64,000 nt of DNA from Enemella dayhoffiae (GCF_002250625.1 NZ_NMVQ01000034.1:186001-250000), one strand, 5' to 3'; positions 1 to 9,534 are shown, counted from the first letter of the stretch. Notes: generated by a model not told the origin, from the sequence alone. Program-made: numbers and translations.

Positions 1-499
1 GGCCCAGACTGCGCGCGATCGCCGGATAGTCGGCGGCCTGCACGTTGGACACCTTCGCCCAGCCGATCTCCCCGACCAGGTCGCGCAGGATGCCGGTGTC
101 CACACCGACCCGCAGCCGGCCAGCGGCCTCGGCCACCAGCGACATCCGGTTGTCCAGGATCTGCGGCAGTTCCCCGCCCATCGTCCGCGGCCAGAAATAT
201 TGCGCCTGCCGCAGCGCGGCGGAGTGGAAGGTGCGCGCCTGGACCCCGGAGACGCCGAGCTGCTGCAGCCGACCGCGCAGCTCGCCGGCGGCGCGGGTGG
301 TGAAGGTGACCGCCAGCACCGTGGTCGGCGCATAGGCTCCGGTGCGCACCCCGTAGGCGATCCGGTGGGTGATCGCCCGGGTCTTGCCGGTGCCGGCACC
401 GGCGATCACCGCGACCGGGCCGGTGAGCGCCATGGCCACCTGCCGCTGCTCGGGGTCGAGGGCATCCAGCAGGGCCTCGGGATCGGATGGTGGCAACAC
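1..499 (-). CDS. uvrD2: ATP-dependent DNA helicase UvrD2, N-terminal part (cut by window edge)
   Basis: This is a superfamily 1A DNA helicase of the UvrD/PcrA type; only the first ~166 residues lie in the window. The frame reads without a stop from a GTG at 499 to base 1. It shows the Q-motif-like 'LDPEQRQVA', a Walker A 'GAGTGKT' and motif Ia 'VTFTTRAAGELRGRL', then 'FHSAALRQAQYFWP', a pattern I recognise from actinobacterial UvrD2. The family unwinds DNA 3'-5' and, in mycobacteria, carries an HRDC domain and a tetracysteine motif further downstream, which cannot be seen here. The start is supported by a -10 box ending 7 nt upstream, giving a leaderless mRNA. In M. tuberculosis uvrD2 lies close to nudC and adnAB, as it does here apart from the inserted recCBD block. 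Confidence 0.88.
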   Translation of the reverse strand, partial: MLPPSDPEALLDALDPEQRQVAMALTGPVAVIAGAGTGKTRAITHRIAYGVRTGAYAPTTVLAVTFTTRAAGELRGRLQQLGVSGVQARTFHSAALRQAQYFWPRTMGGELPQILDNRMSLVAEAAGRLRVGVDTGILRDLVGEIGWAKVSNVQAADYPAIARSLG

Positions 500-506
500 G
501 CCCCAC

Positions 507-529
507 AGGTTAGTCCGCCCGGCCGACAA
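507..529 (-). promoter_or_regulatory. uvrD2 promoter with PafBC/RecA-NDp-like motif
   Basis: On the minus strand TTGTCGGCC (529-521) is followed by exactly 8 nt and then TAACCT (512-507). The published mycobacterial damage motif is TTGTCRGTG-N8-TANNNT, so the 9-mer matches 7 of 9, with a perfect spacer and -10. The GTG start of uvrD2 is 7 nt past the -10, so the transcript would be leaderless. Confidence 0.55.
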
Positions 530-754
530 TCCCCCGCGGCAACTGCCGGGCGGCATCGAGCAACTCGATCTGCGACAACGCACCCTCGGGGGTGAACGAG
601 CGGATCAGCTCCACCCCCGCCCTTCCGCGTTCTTCACCAGGCGTGTCACGTGGGAGGGGTCGACGTCACCGAAGTTGAACGGCGGCGTTGGCGCGCTCGT
701 CCCACTGGAACTCCGCTCGCACGACTCCGACCCGCATGTCTCACATCGTGCCAC
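510..754 (-). pseudogene. Possible broken or frameshifted small gene upstream of uvrD2
   Basis: The 290-nt gap between uvrD2 and recC holds three short, protein-like frames on the minus strand that look like pieces of one small protein. A GTG at 754 opens a 49-codon frame starting VARCETCGSESC and ending VKNAEGRGWS. A second frame (ATG at 738) reads MRVGVVRAEFQWDERANAAVQLR. A third, entered at a G-rich run near 640, reads VELIRSFTPEGALSQIELL and ends PRGIVGRAD at the TAA at 510-512. Joining 'VTRLVKNAEGRG' to 'VELIRSFTPEG' across the G run gives a smooth sequence, so a frameshift (real or a sequencing error) is plausible. I do not recognise the product. Confidence 0.28.
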
Positions 755-759
755 GATGA

Positions 760-782
760 CTGTCAGCGGCCCTCGTTAGAGT
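760..782 (+). promoter_or_regulatory. recCBD promoter with PafBC/RecA-NDp-like motif
   Basis: CTGTCAGCG (760-768), exactly 8 nt, then TAGAGT (777-782). The 9-mer agrees with TTGTCRGTG at 7 of 9 positions and the -10 is a perfect TANNNT. The recC ATG is only 10 nt beyond the -10 and has no Shine-Dalgarno sequence, so the mRNA is leaderless or nearly so. Confidence 0.55.
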
Positions 783-791
783 GATTCCACG

Positions 792-3700
792 ATGACCGAA
801 GACGCCCAGCCGACCCTCCTCGAGGCTCCCACCGCAACGCCGGCGACAGGCCTCGTCGTGCACCGCTGCTCGCGAGCCGATCGGCTCGCCGAAGGATTGG
901 CCGAGGTGCTCGCCCGTCCGCTGCCGGACCCGTTCGCGACCGAGATCGTCTGCGTACCCGCCCCCGGGGTGGAGCGTTGGCTCTCCCAGACCCTGTCCAT
1001 GCAGTTGGGCGCCAGCGCCGGACAGCACGACGGGGTGTGCGCCGGGATCGACTTCGCCCGCTTCGACCCGCTGCTGGAGCGAGTCGTCGGGCAGGCGCTC
1101 GGCATCGACCCGGCCGACGACCCGTGGCGTGGTGACCGTACGGTCTGGGCCCTGCTGCGGGCCGCGGAGGCCGGGCGCGGGGAGCCCTGGTTCGCCGGGC
1201 TGCGGGTGAGCTTCGGGGAACAGGCCCGGCACCGGTTCCAGACCGCCCGTCGGGTGGTACGCCTGTTCCGCAGCTATGCGGTGCAGCGGCCCGAGCTGGT
1301 GAACGCCTGGACTGCCGGCGCCAACACCGGCCCGGGCGGGGCCCCGCTGGAGCCGTTCTCGGTGTGGCAACCGGAGCTGTGGCGGCGCTGGTGTGCCGAG
1401 GTGGGCGCCCCGCATCCCGCCCAGCGGGTGGCCCTGGCCGCGGACCGGTTGGCCGCCGCCCCCGAGCTGGCCGAGCTGCCCGAGCGGTTGTCGGTGTTCG
1501 GCCCGACCCGGCTCAACCCGGCCCAGCGCACCCTGCTGCGAGCCCTCGCCCTGCACCGCGAGGTGCACCTGTTCCTGCCGCACCCCTCCCCCGCGCTGTG
1601 GCGCGAGCTGGCCGCCGATCCGACCGCGCCGGGTCCGCGGGCGAGCGATCCGACCGCCGATCTGCCCGGCAGTCGGCTGCTGGCCCGGCTCGGCCGGGAC
1701 ACCCGCGAGCTGCAGACGACCCTGTCCCCGTTGGATTTCCGGGACGATCCCCGGCCCGAACCGGGCCGTCCCGACACCCTGCTGGGCCGGTTGCAGCGCT
1801 CGGTGGTGGACAACCTCGACCCGGCCACCGAGCCGAGCCTTCGGCGTACCCTCGCCGCCGACGACCGCTCGGTGCACTTCCACTCCTGCCACGGACCCGA
1901 CCGGCAGGTGGAGGTGCTGCGCGAGGTGGTGCTCGGTCTGCTCGCCGACGATCCGACCCTGGAGCCGCGCGACATCATCGTGATGTGCCCCGACATCGAG
2001 ACGTTCGCCCCGTTGATCCAGGCGACCTTCGGCCTGGACGGGGTCGAGTCCGACCAGCCGCACCCGGGCCAGCAGCTTCGGGTACGCCTGGCCGACCGGG
2101 CGCTGCGGCAGGTCAACCCGCTGCTCGGCACCCTGTCCCGGCTGCTCGAGCTCCCGGTCGGCCGCAGCGGCGCCTCCACCCTGCTCGACCTGTGCGCCGA
2201 TCCGGCCGTACGCCGCCGCTTCTCCTTCACCGACAGCGATCTGGAGCGGTTGCACGACCTGGTCCCCGCCGCCGGGGTGCGCTGGGGACTGGACGCCGAA
2301 CACCGGCGGCCGTTCAAGATGCACCTGTTCCCGCACAACACCTGGCAGACCGGGCTGCGCCGGATGCTGCTCGGGGTGGCGCTGAGTGAGGACGGCCAGC
2401 CCTATCGGGACACCGTCTCCCCGCTCGACGACATCGACTCCAGTGACGTCGACCTGGTCGGGCGCCTGGTCGAGTTCTGGTCCCGACTGGTCCGGGTGGT
2501 CGACTCGTTCACCGACCCGAAGCCCCTGGCCGAGTGGCTCACCGCCTGCCGGGACGCGTTGACCGAGCTGACCGAGGTGCCGCCCGGCGAACGCTGGCAA
2601 ATGGCCCACGCGTGGACCGAGTTCGCCCGGTTGGCCGAGGACACGGGCCCACCGGAGTCGGCGGGTGACACCGTGGCGACTGGGGACACCGTGCTCACCC
2701 CCGCGGAGGTGCGCGGGATGCTCGCCGACGCCTTCGCCGGACGGCCCTCGCGGGCCAACTTCCGGACCGGGGCGCTCACCCTGTGCACGATGACCCCGAT
2801 GCGGACCGTCCCGCACCGGGTGGTCTGCCTGCTCGGCCTCGACGACGGGGTGTTCCCCCGCCGGACCCACCCCGACGGGGACGACCTGCTCGCCGGTGAG
2901 CCCTGGGTCGGTGACCGGGACCCGCGCAGCGAGGACCGCCAGGTGCTGCTGGACGCGGTGCTGTCGGCGACCGAGCGACTGCTGGTGGTGCACTCCGGCG
3001 CCAGCCCGCAGACCGGGGAGCCGCGGCCGCTGAGCGTGCCGCTGACCGAACTGCGCGACGCCCTCACCGAGTTGCTCAGCGACCCCGCCGACGCGCACCG
3101 GCTGGTCTCCCGGCATTCGCTGCAACCCTTTGCCAGCAGCAACTTCACGCTGCCCGGTCCGTTCAGTTTCGACGCCAGCATGCGCGCCGCCGCGCTGGCG
3201 AGCGCGACCGCCGGCACCAGCGAGCCGACGGTGCCGGAGGTCGGTGAACTGCCCGACCTGCCCGAGCTGAGCGGCGACCACGTCGAGGTCCCACTTGCCG
3301 ACCTGCAGGCGTTCTTCGCCCACCCCGCCCGCGCGTTCCTGCGCCGCCGCGCCGGGCTGTCCAGCCTGACCGAGGACGCCGCCGCGCTGGATGAGATCCC
3401 GCTGGCGCTGGACGGGCTGCAGCAGTGGCAGATCGGTGAGCGGATGCTGCGCGCCCACCTGGCCGGAGCGCCGATGGACGCGCTGCGGATGCCCGAGGTC
3501 CTGCGCGGCGGACTGCCGCCGTTCGAGCTCGGCAACCGCGCCCTGGACTCCCTGGCGGAGCAGGTGGTGGCGATCGCGCGGGTCGCCCGGCAGCACCTGG
3601 TCGGTCCCGCGGAGAGCCGTTGGGTCGACGTCGATCTGGGACGCTGGCGGCTGACCGGCCTGGTCCCGGGGGTGCACGGCGGGCAGGCCGTCGAGGTGAA

Positions 3701-4154
3701 CTTCTCGGCGGTGAAGGGGCGGCACCGGTTGCGCGCCTGGCTCACCCTGCTCGCGCTCAAGTGCAGTCACCCCGAGACCGATTGGCGCAGCACGGTCGTG
3801 GGCCGGCGCGGACACAGCATCAGCCTGGGACCGATCTCGGAGTCCGACGCGCGCGCCCGGCTGAACGAACTGCTGATCCTCCACGCCCAGGGTCTGCGGC
3901 GCTGGCTGCCGGCCCCACCGAACACCGCGGCGGCCCACGTGGAGTCCACCCTGCGCGGCGGCAGCCCGGAAGGGGTGAACCGGAGCTGGGAGTTCGAGCA
4001 CGACAACGCCTGGGGGTTCTTCGTCGGCTCCCAGCTGGCGGAGCTGCGGGCGGTGCCGAGCACCCCTGAGGACCGCACCAGGCTGCGCTCCCGGTTCGAG
4101 GCGATCGCGTTCCGGGTGTGGGAGCCGTTGCTGGCCGCGGAGGTGTCCCGGTGA
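792..4154 (+). CDS. recC: Exodeoxyribonuclease V subunit gamma (RecC)
   Basis: RecC is the inactive-helicase scaffold subunit of RecBCD; it splits the duplex at a double-strand end and recognises Chi. The 1120-aa length fits the family. The N-terminus has the typical 'GVERWLSQTLSMQLG...GVCAGIDFARF' block, and the middle has 'MRTVPHRVVCLLGLDDGVFPR', a RecC/UvrD-like remnant motif. No intact Walker A is visible, as expected for RecC. It is the first gene of recC-recB-recD; its stop overlaps the recB start (GTGA). The ATG at 792 follows a -10 box closely with no ribosome binding site, suggesting leaderless translation. In M. tuberculosis recBCD lies far from adnAB, so its presence inside the uvrD2/adnAB block is a rearrangement. 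Confidence 0.95.
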   Translation: MTEDAQPTLLEAPTATPATGLVVHRCSRADRLAEGLAEVLARPLPDPFATEIVCVPAPGVERWLSQTLSMQLGASAGQHDGVCAGIDFARFDPLLERVVGQALGIDPADDPWRGDRTVWALLRAAEAGRGEPWFAGLRVSFGEQARHRFQTARRVVRLFRSYAVQRPELVNAWTAGANTGPGGAPLEPFSVWQPELWRRWCAEVGAPHPAQRVALAADRLAAAPELAELPERLSVFGPTRLNPAQRTLLRALALHREVHLFLPHPSPALWRELAADPTAPGPRASDPTADLPGSRLLARLGRDTRELQTTLSPLDFRDDPRPEPGRPDTLLGRLQRSVVDNLDPATEPSLRRTLAADDRSVHFHSCHGPDRQVEVLREVVLGLLADDPTLEPRDIIVMCPDIETFAPLIQATFGLDGVESDQPHPGQQLRVRLADRALRQVNPLLGTLSRLLELPVGRSGASTLLDLCADPAVRRRFSFTDSDLERLHDLVPAAGVRWGLDAEHRRPFKMHLFPHNTWQTGLRRMLLGVALSEDGQPYRDTVSPLDDIDSSDVDLVGRLVEFWSRLVRVVDSFTDPKPLAEWLTACRDALTELTEVPPGERWQMAHAWTEFARLAEDTGPPESAGDTVATGDTVLTPAEVRGMLADAFAGRPSRANFRTGALTLCTMTPMRTVPHRVVCLLGLDDGVFPRRTHPDGDDLLAGEPWVGDRDPRSEDRQVLLDAVLSATERLLVVHSGASPQTGEPRPLSVPLTELRDALTELLSDPADAHRLVSRHSLQPFASSNFTLPGPFSFDASMRAAALASATAGTSEPTVPEVGELPDLPELSGDHVEVPLADLQAFFAHPARAFLRRRAGLSSLTEDAAALDEIPLALDGLQQWQIGERMLRAHLAGAPMDALRMPEVLRGGLPPFELGNRALDSLAEQVVAIARVARQHLVGPAESRWVDVDLGRWRLTGLVPGVHGGQAVEVNFSAVKGRHRLRAWLTLLALKCSHPETDWRSTVVGRRGHSISLGPISESDARARLNELLILHAQGLRRWLPAPPNTAAAHVESTLRGGSPEGVNRSWEFEHDNAWGFFVGSQLAELRAVPSTPEDRTRLRSRFEAIAFRVWEPLLAAEVSR

Positions 4155-7100
4155 GCCCGTTCGAAACCCCGCAGCCGGCGTCCTTCGACCTGTCCGGCCC
4201 GTTGCCCGACGGTGGTACCTGGGTGCTGGAAGCGTCCGCCGGCACCGGCAAGACGTTCACCATCGCCACCCTGGCGGTGCGTTACGTCGCGGCCGGCGTA
4301 CCCCTGTCGGCGCTGATGATGGTCACCTTCACCCGGGCCGCCACCCAGGAGCTGCGGGCCCGGATCCGGGCTCGGCTCGCCGACGCCGAAGCGGGGCTGC
4401 GCGCCCAGTTGGCCGGGGTGGAGCGCGATCCGGATCCGCTGGTCGACCTGCTCTGCCACGGGAGCGACGACGAGTTGGCCGAGCGCCTGCGCCGGATCGG
4501 GCGGGCTCTGGCCGACTTCGACGCCGCCACCATCGCCACCACCCACGAGTTCTGTGGCCGGATGCTGGACGGGCTCGGCGTGCTGGACGACTCAGACCCG
4601 GGCGTACGCCAGGTCGAGGAGGTGCCGGAACTGGTGCGTGAGGCGGCGGCGGACCTGTGGCTGCGCAAATATGCCCGCGACGGGCTGCCCGAGCTGAACT
4701 GGGAGGAGGCGCACCAGATCGCCCGGTTGTCCGCCGAGTTCGACGGGGACCTGGCCCCCGACAGCGACGCGACGACGACGCTGCGCCGGTTCGTCAGGGC
4801 CCTGCTGCAGGAGCTCGCCACCCGCAAACGGGACCGCGGCCTGCGCACCTTCCACGACCTGCTCACCGCCCTGCGCGACGTGCTGGATCCCGAGCGCCAC
4901 GGCCCGCTCGCCGAGGAGGTCGCCCGGCGGCTGTCGGCCCGGTTCACCCACGTGCTGATCGACGAGTTCCAGGACACCGACCCGGTGCAGTGGCAGGTCG
5001 TGCGGCGGGCCTTCCTGGGCCGCTCCACGGTGATCCTGATCGGCGACCCGAAGCAGGCGATCTATTCCTTCCGCGGCGCCGATGTGCACGCCTATCTCGA
5101 GGCGGTCAGTGCCGAGGACGTCCGATTCCACACCCTGGCGAAGAATTACCGCACCGACCCCGAGCTGCTGAGCGCGCTCGGCACCCTGCTCGGCGGGGCC
5201 CAGCTCGGCGACCCGAGGATCCTGGTCCGGCCCGTCGACGCGCACCACCGGCGGGCCCGGCTGACCAACCTGGCCGACGGCCAGGACGCCGCACTCCGAC
5301 TCCGGGTGGCCGCCATCCCGCCGGCCAACGAACGCGGCCCGCAGGTCCGCACCCTGCGCCCGCTGATCATCGACGACCTGGTCTCCGACCTCAGCGCCCT
5401 GCTCCAGTCCGGGGCGATGATCGAGCTCGACGGTGAACCCCGGCCGCTGCGCGCCGACGACATCGCGGTGCTGGTCAAACGCAACGAGACCGCCGAGGAC
5501 ATCCGGCACGCCCTGCAGCAGGTGGGCATTCCGGTGGTGAACGCCGGCGCCAGCTCGGTCTACCTCACCCAGGAGGCGGCCGACTGGTTGACCCTGCTCG
5601 GGGCGCTGGAACAGCCCCGTCCGCAGACGATCCGCCGGGTCGCCCTGAGCAGCTTCGTCGGCTGGTCGTTGGCCGAGTTGGCCGAGGCCACCGAGGCGGC
5701 GCTGAACGACCTGTCCACCCGCGTCCGGCAGTGGTCCCGAGTGCTCGCCCGGCACGGGGTGGCCGCGCTGATGGAGGCGCTGAACGCCGGCACCCCCGAG
5801 CATCCGGGGCTCGCGGCCCGGCTGCTCACCCAGTCCGGCGGGGAGCGGCGGTTGACCGACCTGCGCCACATCGGACAGGCCCTGCACGCCGCGCGCACCC
5901 GCAACCAGCTCGGGGTGACCGCCCTCGCGGAGTGGCTCGCCGAGCGTCGCGAGGAGGAGTCCGGCGACGACGAACGCACCCGCCGGCTGGACACCGACGC
6001 CGAGGCGGTCCAGGTGATGACGGTGCACCGCGCCAAGGGCCTGGAGTTCCCCATCGTCTATCTGCCCGACCAGTGGGACCGCTTCCTTTCCCAACCGCAC
6101 AAGGACCTCCGCCCGTTCACCTACCACCAGGACGCCCGGCGTACCCTGTTCCTTCCCGCCCGCGCCCCTGAGCGTCCGGCCGCGTTCGCCCAGCACCGCG
6201 CCGAGGGCGCCGGGGAGGACCTGCGTCTGCTCTACGTCGCGCTCACCCGGGCCCAGTGCCAGGTCGTGGTCTGGTACGCCTACCACCACAGCAACTCCCC
6301 GCACGGGGCGCTCACCCGGATGCTGTTCCGCGACGGGGCAGCCGAACCGGCCGAGCACTATCCACAGCGCACCCACCCGCGGGAGCTGCCCCGGCTGCGG
6401 CACCCGCACATCCGGGTGCAGGACCTGGCCCCGCTGCACAGCCCGTTCCCGGCCCGGGTCCCCGAGGACCCCGAGTCCCTGCAGGTACGCCGGTTCGACC
6501 GGGTCACCGACCTGGAGTGGCGCCGCACCTCCTATTCGGGATTGACCGCGGCCGCGCACGACCAGGCGTACGCCGGCGCCGGCGCCTCGCCCGAGGGGTC
6601 CGAGCTCGACGACGAACTGGCCGCCGTCGGCGACGAGCTGGAGGTGGATCCGGGGGCGAGCGCGGCCACCCCTGTGCCCGGGCTGGACTCCCCTTCTCCG
6701 ATGGCCGGGCTGCCGCGGGGGGCGGACTTCGGCACGATGGTGCACACCGTTTATGAGGGCTTCGACCCGGGGGCCAGCGATCTGACCGCGGAGCTGTCCG
6801 CGGTGGCCGCCCGGACCCTGCTCCGGCTGCCCACCGGCGAGCTGACCGCCGGCGAACTCGCCGACGCGCTGCTGCCGGCGATCCTCACCCCGTTGGGGCC
6901 GATCGCCGACGACCTGCGGTTGTGCGACATCCCCGCCCGGGACCGGTTGCCCGAGCTCGACTTCGAATATCCCCTGGCCGGTGGCGACCGCCCCACCGGC
7001 CGGGTCCGGCTGCGGGAGGTGGCGGAGTTGTTGCGCCAGCACCTGCCGGCCGGGGACCCGCTGGCGCGCTACGCCGACCGTCTCGAGGCCCCCGAGCTGG

Positions 7101-7537
7101 ACGAGCAGGTGCTGCGCGGCTTCCTGGTCGGCTCGATCGACGCCGTGCTGCGAATCCCTGCCAGGCGAGGGGATCTGGGACATCGCTATCTGGTGGTCGA
7201 CTACAAGACCAACTGGCTCGGCCCGCTCGCGCCGGGCTCGGAGCTGCTGCTCGGGCACTACACGCCCGCCGCGATGGCCGAGGCGATGATGACGGCGCAC
7301 TATCCGCTGCAGGCGCTGCTGTACTGCGTGGCGCTGCACCGCTACCTGCGTTGGCGCCAGCCCGGTTATCGACCGGAGACCCACCTGGGTGGGGTGGCGT
7401 ACCTGTTCGTCCGTGGGATGGCCGGAGCGGACACCCCGGTCGTGGACCAGCTGCCGTGCGGGGTGTTCAGCTGGTGGCCGCCGGCGGCGCTGGTGGTCGC
7501 CCTGTCCGACCTGGTCGGCGGCGAGGTGACCCGATGA
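4151..7537 (+). CDS. recB: Exodeoxyribonuclease V subunit beta (RecB)
   Basis: RecB is the 3'-5' helicase and the only nuclease subunit of RecBCD. In this 1128-aa protein Walker A is at residues 28-35 (ASAGTGKT), Walker B is in 'LIDEFQDTDPVQWQ', motif V/VI is near 'VMTVHRAKGLEFPIVYLP', and the C-terminal nuclease has 'GSIDAVLRI' followed by 'VVDYKTN', the Asp and Asp-x-Lys metal-binding signature. I chose the GTG at 4151 because GGAGG (4139-4143) lies 7 nt upstream and the start overlaps the recC stop by 4 nt; another in-frame GTG at 4118 lacks a ribosome binding site. The TGA overlaps the recD ATG. Confidence 0.95.
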   Translation: MSPFETPQPASFDLSGPLPDGGTWVLEASAGTGKTFTIATLAVRYVAAGVPLSALMMVTFTRAATQELRARIRARLADAEAGLRAQLAGVERDPDPLVDLLCHGSDDELAERLRRIGRALADFDAATIATTHEFCGRMLDGLGVLDDSDPGVRQVEEVPELVREAAADLWLRKYARDGLPELNWEEAHQIARLSAEFDGDLAPDSDATTTLRRFVRALLQELATRKRDRGLRTFHDLLTALRDVLDPERHGPLAEEVARRLSARFTHVLIDEFQDTDPVQWQVVRRAFLGRSTVILIGDPKQAIYSFRGADVHAYLEAVSAEDVRFHTLAKNYRTDPELLSALGTLLGGAQLGDPRILVRPVDAHHRRARLTNLADGQDAALRLRVAAIPPANERGPQVRTLRPLIIDDLVSDLSALLQSGAMIELDGEPRPLRADDIAVLVKRNETAEDIRHALQQVGIPVVNAGASSVYLTQEAADWLTLLGALEQPRPQTIRRVALSSFVGWSLAELAEATEAALNDLSTRVRQWSRVLARHGVAALMEALNAGTPEHPGLAARLLTQSGGERRLTDLRHIGQALHAARTRNQLGVTALAEWLAERREEESGDDERTRRLDTDAEAVQVMTVHRAKGLEFPIVYLPDQWDRFLSQPHKDLRPFTYHQDARRTLFLPARAPERPAAFAQHRAEGAGEDLRLLYVALTRAQCQVVVWYAYHHSNSPHGALTRMLFRDGAAEPAEHYPQRTHPRELPRLRHPHIRVQDLAPLHSPFPARVPEDPESLQVRRFDRVTDLEWRRTSYSGLTAAAHDQAYAGAGASPEGSELDDELAAVGDELEVDPGASAATPVPGLDSPSPMAGLPRGADFGTMVHTVYEGFDPGASDLTAELSAVAARTLLRLPTGELTAGELADALLPAILTPLGPIADDLRLCDIPARDRLPELDFEYPLAGGDRPTGRVRLREVAELLRQHLPAGDPLARYADRLEAPELDEQVLRGFLVGSIDAVLRIPARRGDLGHRYLVVDYKTNWLGPLAPGSELLLGHYTPAAMAEAMMTAHYPLQALLYCVALHRYLRWRQPGYRPETHLGGVAYLFVRGMAGADTPVVDQLPCGVFSWWPPAALVVALSDLVGGEVTR

Positions 7538-9375
7538 CGAGTGACCTGTTGGACAGCTTCACCGAATCCGGGTTGCTCGGCCCGGCCGACGTGCACACCG
7601 CGACCCTGCTCGGTGAGTTGTGGGCCGAGCCCGACGAGCGGGTACGCCTGGCCGCGGCCCTGGCGGTGCGGGCGTTGCGCGCCGGGTCGGTGTGTGTCGA
7701 GGTGCCGCGGCTCGCCGAGATCGTGCTGGACGCCGAGGACGCGCCCGACACCGCCGACCTGCCCTGGCCGGATCCGCAGGCGTGGCTGGCCGCGCTGACC
7801 ACCTCCGAGCTGGTCCAGGTCGGGACCGCCCCCAGCCCCGGGGGCGACCAGACCCGCCCGCTGCGGCTGGTCGGGGACCTGCTCTATCTGGAACGGTACT
7901 GGCTGCAGGAGGAGGCCGTGCGCGGCGAACTGCTCGCCCGCAGCGGCGCCAGCGAGCCGCCGGTGCCGCCGGAGCGGCTGAGCCGGTTGCTGGACGAGCT
8001 GTTCGACGGCGCCGGGCTCGCCGCCGACGAACCTGATCAGCAACGGCTGGCCGCCACGATGGCGGCCCTCACCCCGCTGACGGTGATCGCCGGGGGCCCG
8101 GGCACCGGCAAGACGACCACCGTGGCCCGGGTGCTCGGGCTGCTCGCGACCATCTCCCCGACGCCACCCTCGATCGCCCTGGCCGCGCCCACCGGCAAGG
8201 CCGCGGCCCGGCTCGAGGAGGCGGTCCGCGGGGCGCTGGGAGATCTGGGCGGCGGCTGGCCGGAGCGGGTCGGCACCGTGCGGGCGCGCACCCTGCACAA
8301 GCTGCTCGGCTGGCTGCCCGGACAGCGGACGCGGTTTCGGCACGACCGCGACAACCCGTTGCCCTACGACATCGTCGTGGTGGACGAGCTGTCGATGGTG
8401 TCGCTGACGCTGATGGCGCGGCTGCTGGAGGCACTGCGACCGCAGGCGCGGGTGGTGCTGGTCGGCGACCCGGACCAGCTCACCTCCGTGGAGGCCGGCG
8501 CCGTGCTCGCCGACATCACCCGGGCTCCACTGCCGGTCGGTGAGCCGCTGGCCGACCGGCTCGCCGAGCTCGCCCCGCCCGGCCGCCCGGCGGCCACCCC
8601 CACCTCCGGGCAGGTGGTCACCCTGCAGCACACCTGGCGCTTCGACGGGGGCATCGACACCCTGGCCCGCGCCATCCGGGCCGGTGACGACGAGGCCGCG
8701 CTGACGGTGCTGCGATCCTCGGCGCAGGAACTGTCCTTCACCGAGGCCGACCTCGGCCAGCCGGGGGCGGATTCGCTGGAATCCCTGCGCCGCAAGGCGG
8801 TTTCGGCCGGTCGCGGGCTGCACGCGGCGGCGCTCGCCGGTGACGTCGACGGGTCGCTGCGAGCGCTCGATCAGCACCGGGTGCTGTGCGCGCACCGCCG
8901 GGGTCCGTTCGGGGTGGCCCACTGGGAACGCCAGGTCGAGCAGTGGCTGCGTGAGGCCCTGCCGGGTTACGGGGTCGAGGGCGACTGGTATCCAGGCCTG
9001 CCGTTGATGGTCACCGCCAACGACCCCGACGCCGGGTTGTACAACGGTGACACCGGCGTGCTGGTGAACACCGCCCACGGGTTGCGGGCCGCCTTCGCGC
9101 GGGGTGGGGAGCCGATGCTGTTCTCCACCATCCAGCTGGATGCGGTGGTACCGGTGCATGCGATGACGGTGCACAAGTCCCAGGGCAGCCAGTTCCAGGC
9201 CCTGTCGCTGGTGCTGCCCCCGCCGGAATCCCCGCTGCTGACCCGCGAGCTGCTCTACACCGCAGTCACCCGCGCCAGCGCCCACGTGGAGGTGATCGGT
9301 CAGGCCGATTCGGTACGCCGCGCCATCCAGCGTCCGGCCAACCGCGCCTCCGGCCTCGGTCAGCGCTGGTCCTGA
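7534..9375 (+). CDS. recD: Exodeoxyribonuclease V subunit alpha (RecD)
   Basis: RecD is the 5'-3' superfamily 1B helicase of RecBCD. The 613-aa product has an N-terminal RecBC-binding region, Walker A 'GGPGTGKT' at 187-194, Walker B in 'IVVVDELSMVSL', 'LVGDPDQLTSVEAG' (motif III) and a C-terminal 'AMTVHKSQGSQF' typical of RecD/TraA helicases. The ATG at 7534 overlaps the recB stop (ATGA), so translation is coupled. The frame stays open further upstream, but that part is antiparallel to nothing known and overlaps recB in another frame, so it is rejected. A repeat cluster follows the gene directly. Confidence 0.95.
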   Translation: MTSDLLDSFTESGLLGPADVHTATLLGELWAEPDERVRLAAALAVRALRAGSVCVEVPRLAEIVLDAEDAPDTADLPWPDPQAWLAALTTSELVQVGTAPSPGGDQTRPLRLVGDLLYLERYWLQEEAVRGELLARSGASEPPVPPERLSRLLDELFDGAGLAADEPDQQRLAATMAALTPLTVIAGGPGTGKTTTVARVLGLLATISPTPPSIALAAPTGKAAARLEEAVRGALGDLGGGWPERVGTVRARTLHKLLGWLPGQRTRFRHDRDNPLPYDIVVVDELSMVSLTLMARLLEALRPQARVVLVGDPDQLTSVEAGAVLADITRAPLPVGEPLADRLAELAPPGRPAATPTSGQVVTLQHTWRFDGGIDTLARAIRAGDDEAALTVLRSSAQELSFTEADLGQPGADSLESLRRKAVSAGRGLHAAALAGDVDGSLRALDQHRVLCAHRRGPFGVAHWERQVEQWLREALPGYGVEGDWYPGLPLMVTANDPDAGLYNGDTGVLVNTAHGLRAAFARGGEPMLFSTIQLDAVVPVHAMTVHKSQGSQFQALSLVLPPPESPLLTRELLYTAVTRASAHVEVIGQADSVRRAIQRPANRASGLGQRWS

Positions 9376-9395
9376 CGCGCCTGTACCGCCCGCAT

Positions 9396-9534
9396 CATCC
9401 AGCGAACCCCTGCTGCCATGGCTCGCGCCATCCGGCGAACCTATGCGCTTCCCGGTCGCCATCCAGCGAACCCTGTCCCCATCGGTCGACCCCTGCAGGG
9501 ATCGCTGAGTGGCCACACAGTTCGCTGGATGGCG
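9396..9534. repeat. Short interspersed repeat cluster: three direct copies and one inverted copy of CATCCAGCGAACC
   Basis: Between recD and the VOC gene the 13-mer CATCCAGCGAACC occurs at 9396-9408, with one mismatch at 9428-9440, and again at 9459-9471, i.e. spaced 31-32 nt apart. An inverted copy (GTTCGCTGGATGGCG, 9520-9534) can pair perfectly over 15 nt with 9458-9472. It lies in an otherwise empty 200-nt gap. It resembles a REP/MITE-like or attachment-type element; three units are too few, and the spacing too tight, to call CRISPR. Confidence 0.6.

Noticed and set aside
741-4001. A 1086-codon open frame antisense to recC, and similar very long frames antisense to recB, adnA, adnB, gdh and secA
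   Set aside because: They mirror true genes in high-GC DNA, are rich in Arg/Gly/Pro/Gln with no domain, and the sense strand has complete family motifs.
9396-9534. CRISPR array
   Set aside because: Only three short 13-nt direct copies with ~18-nt gaps and one inverted copy, and no cas genes in the window.
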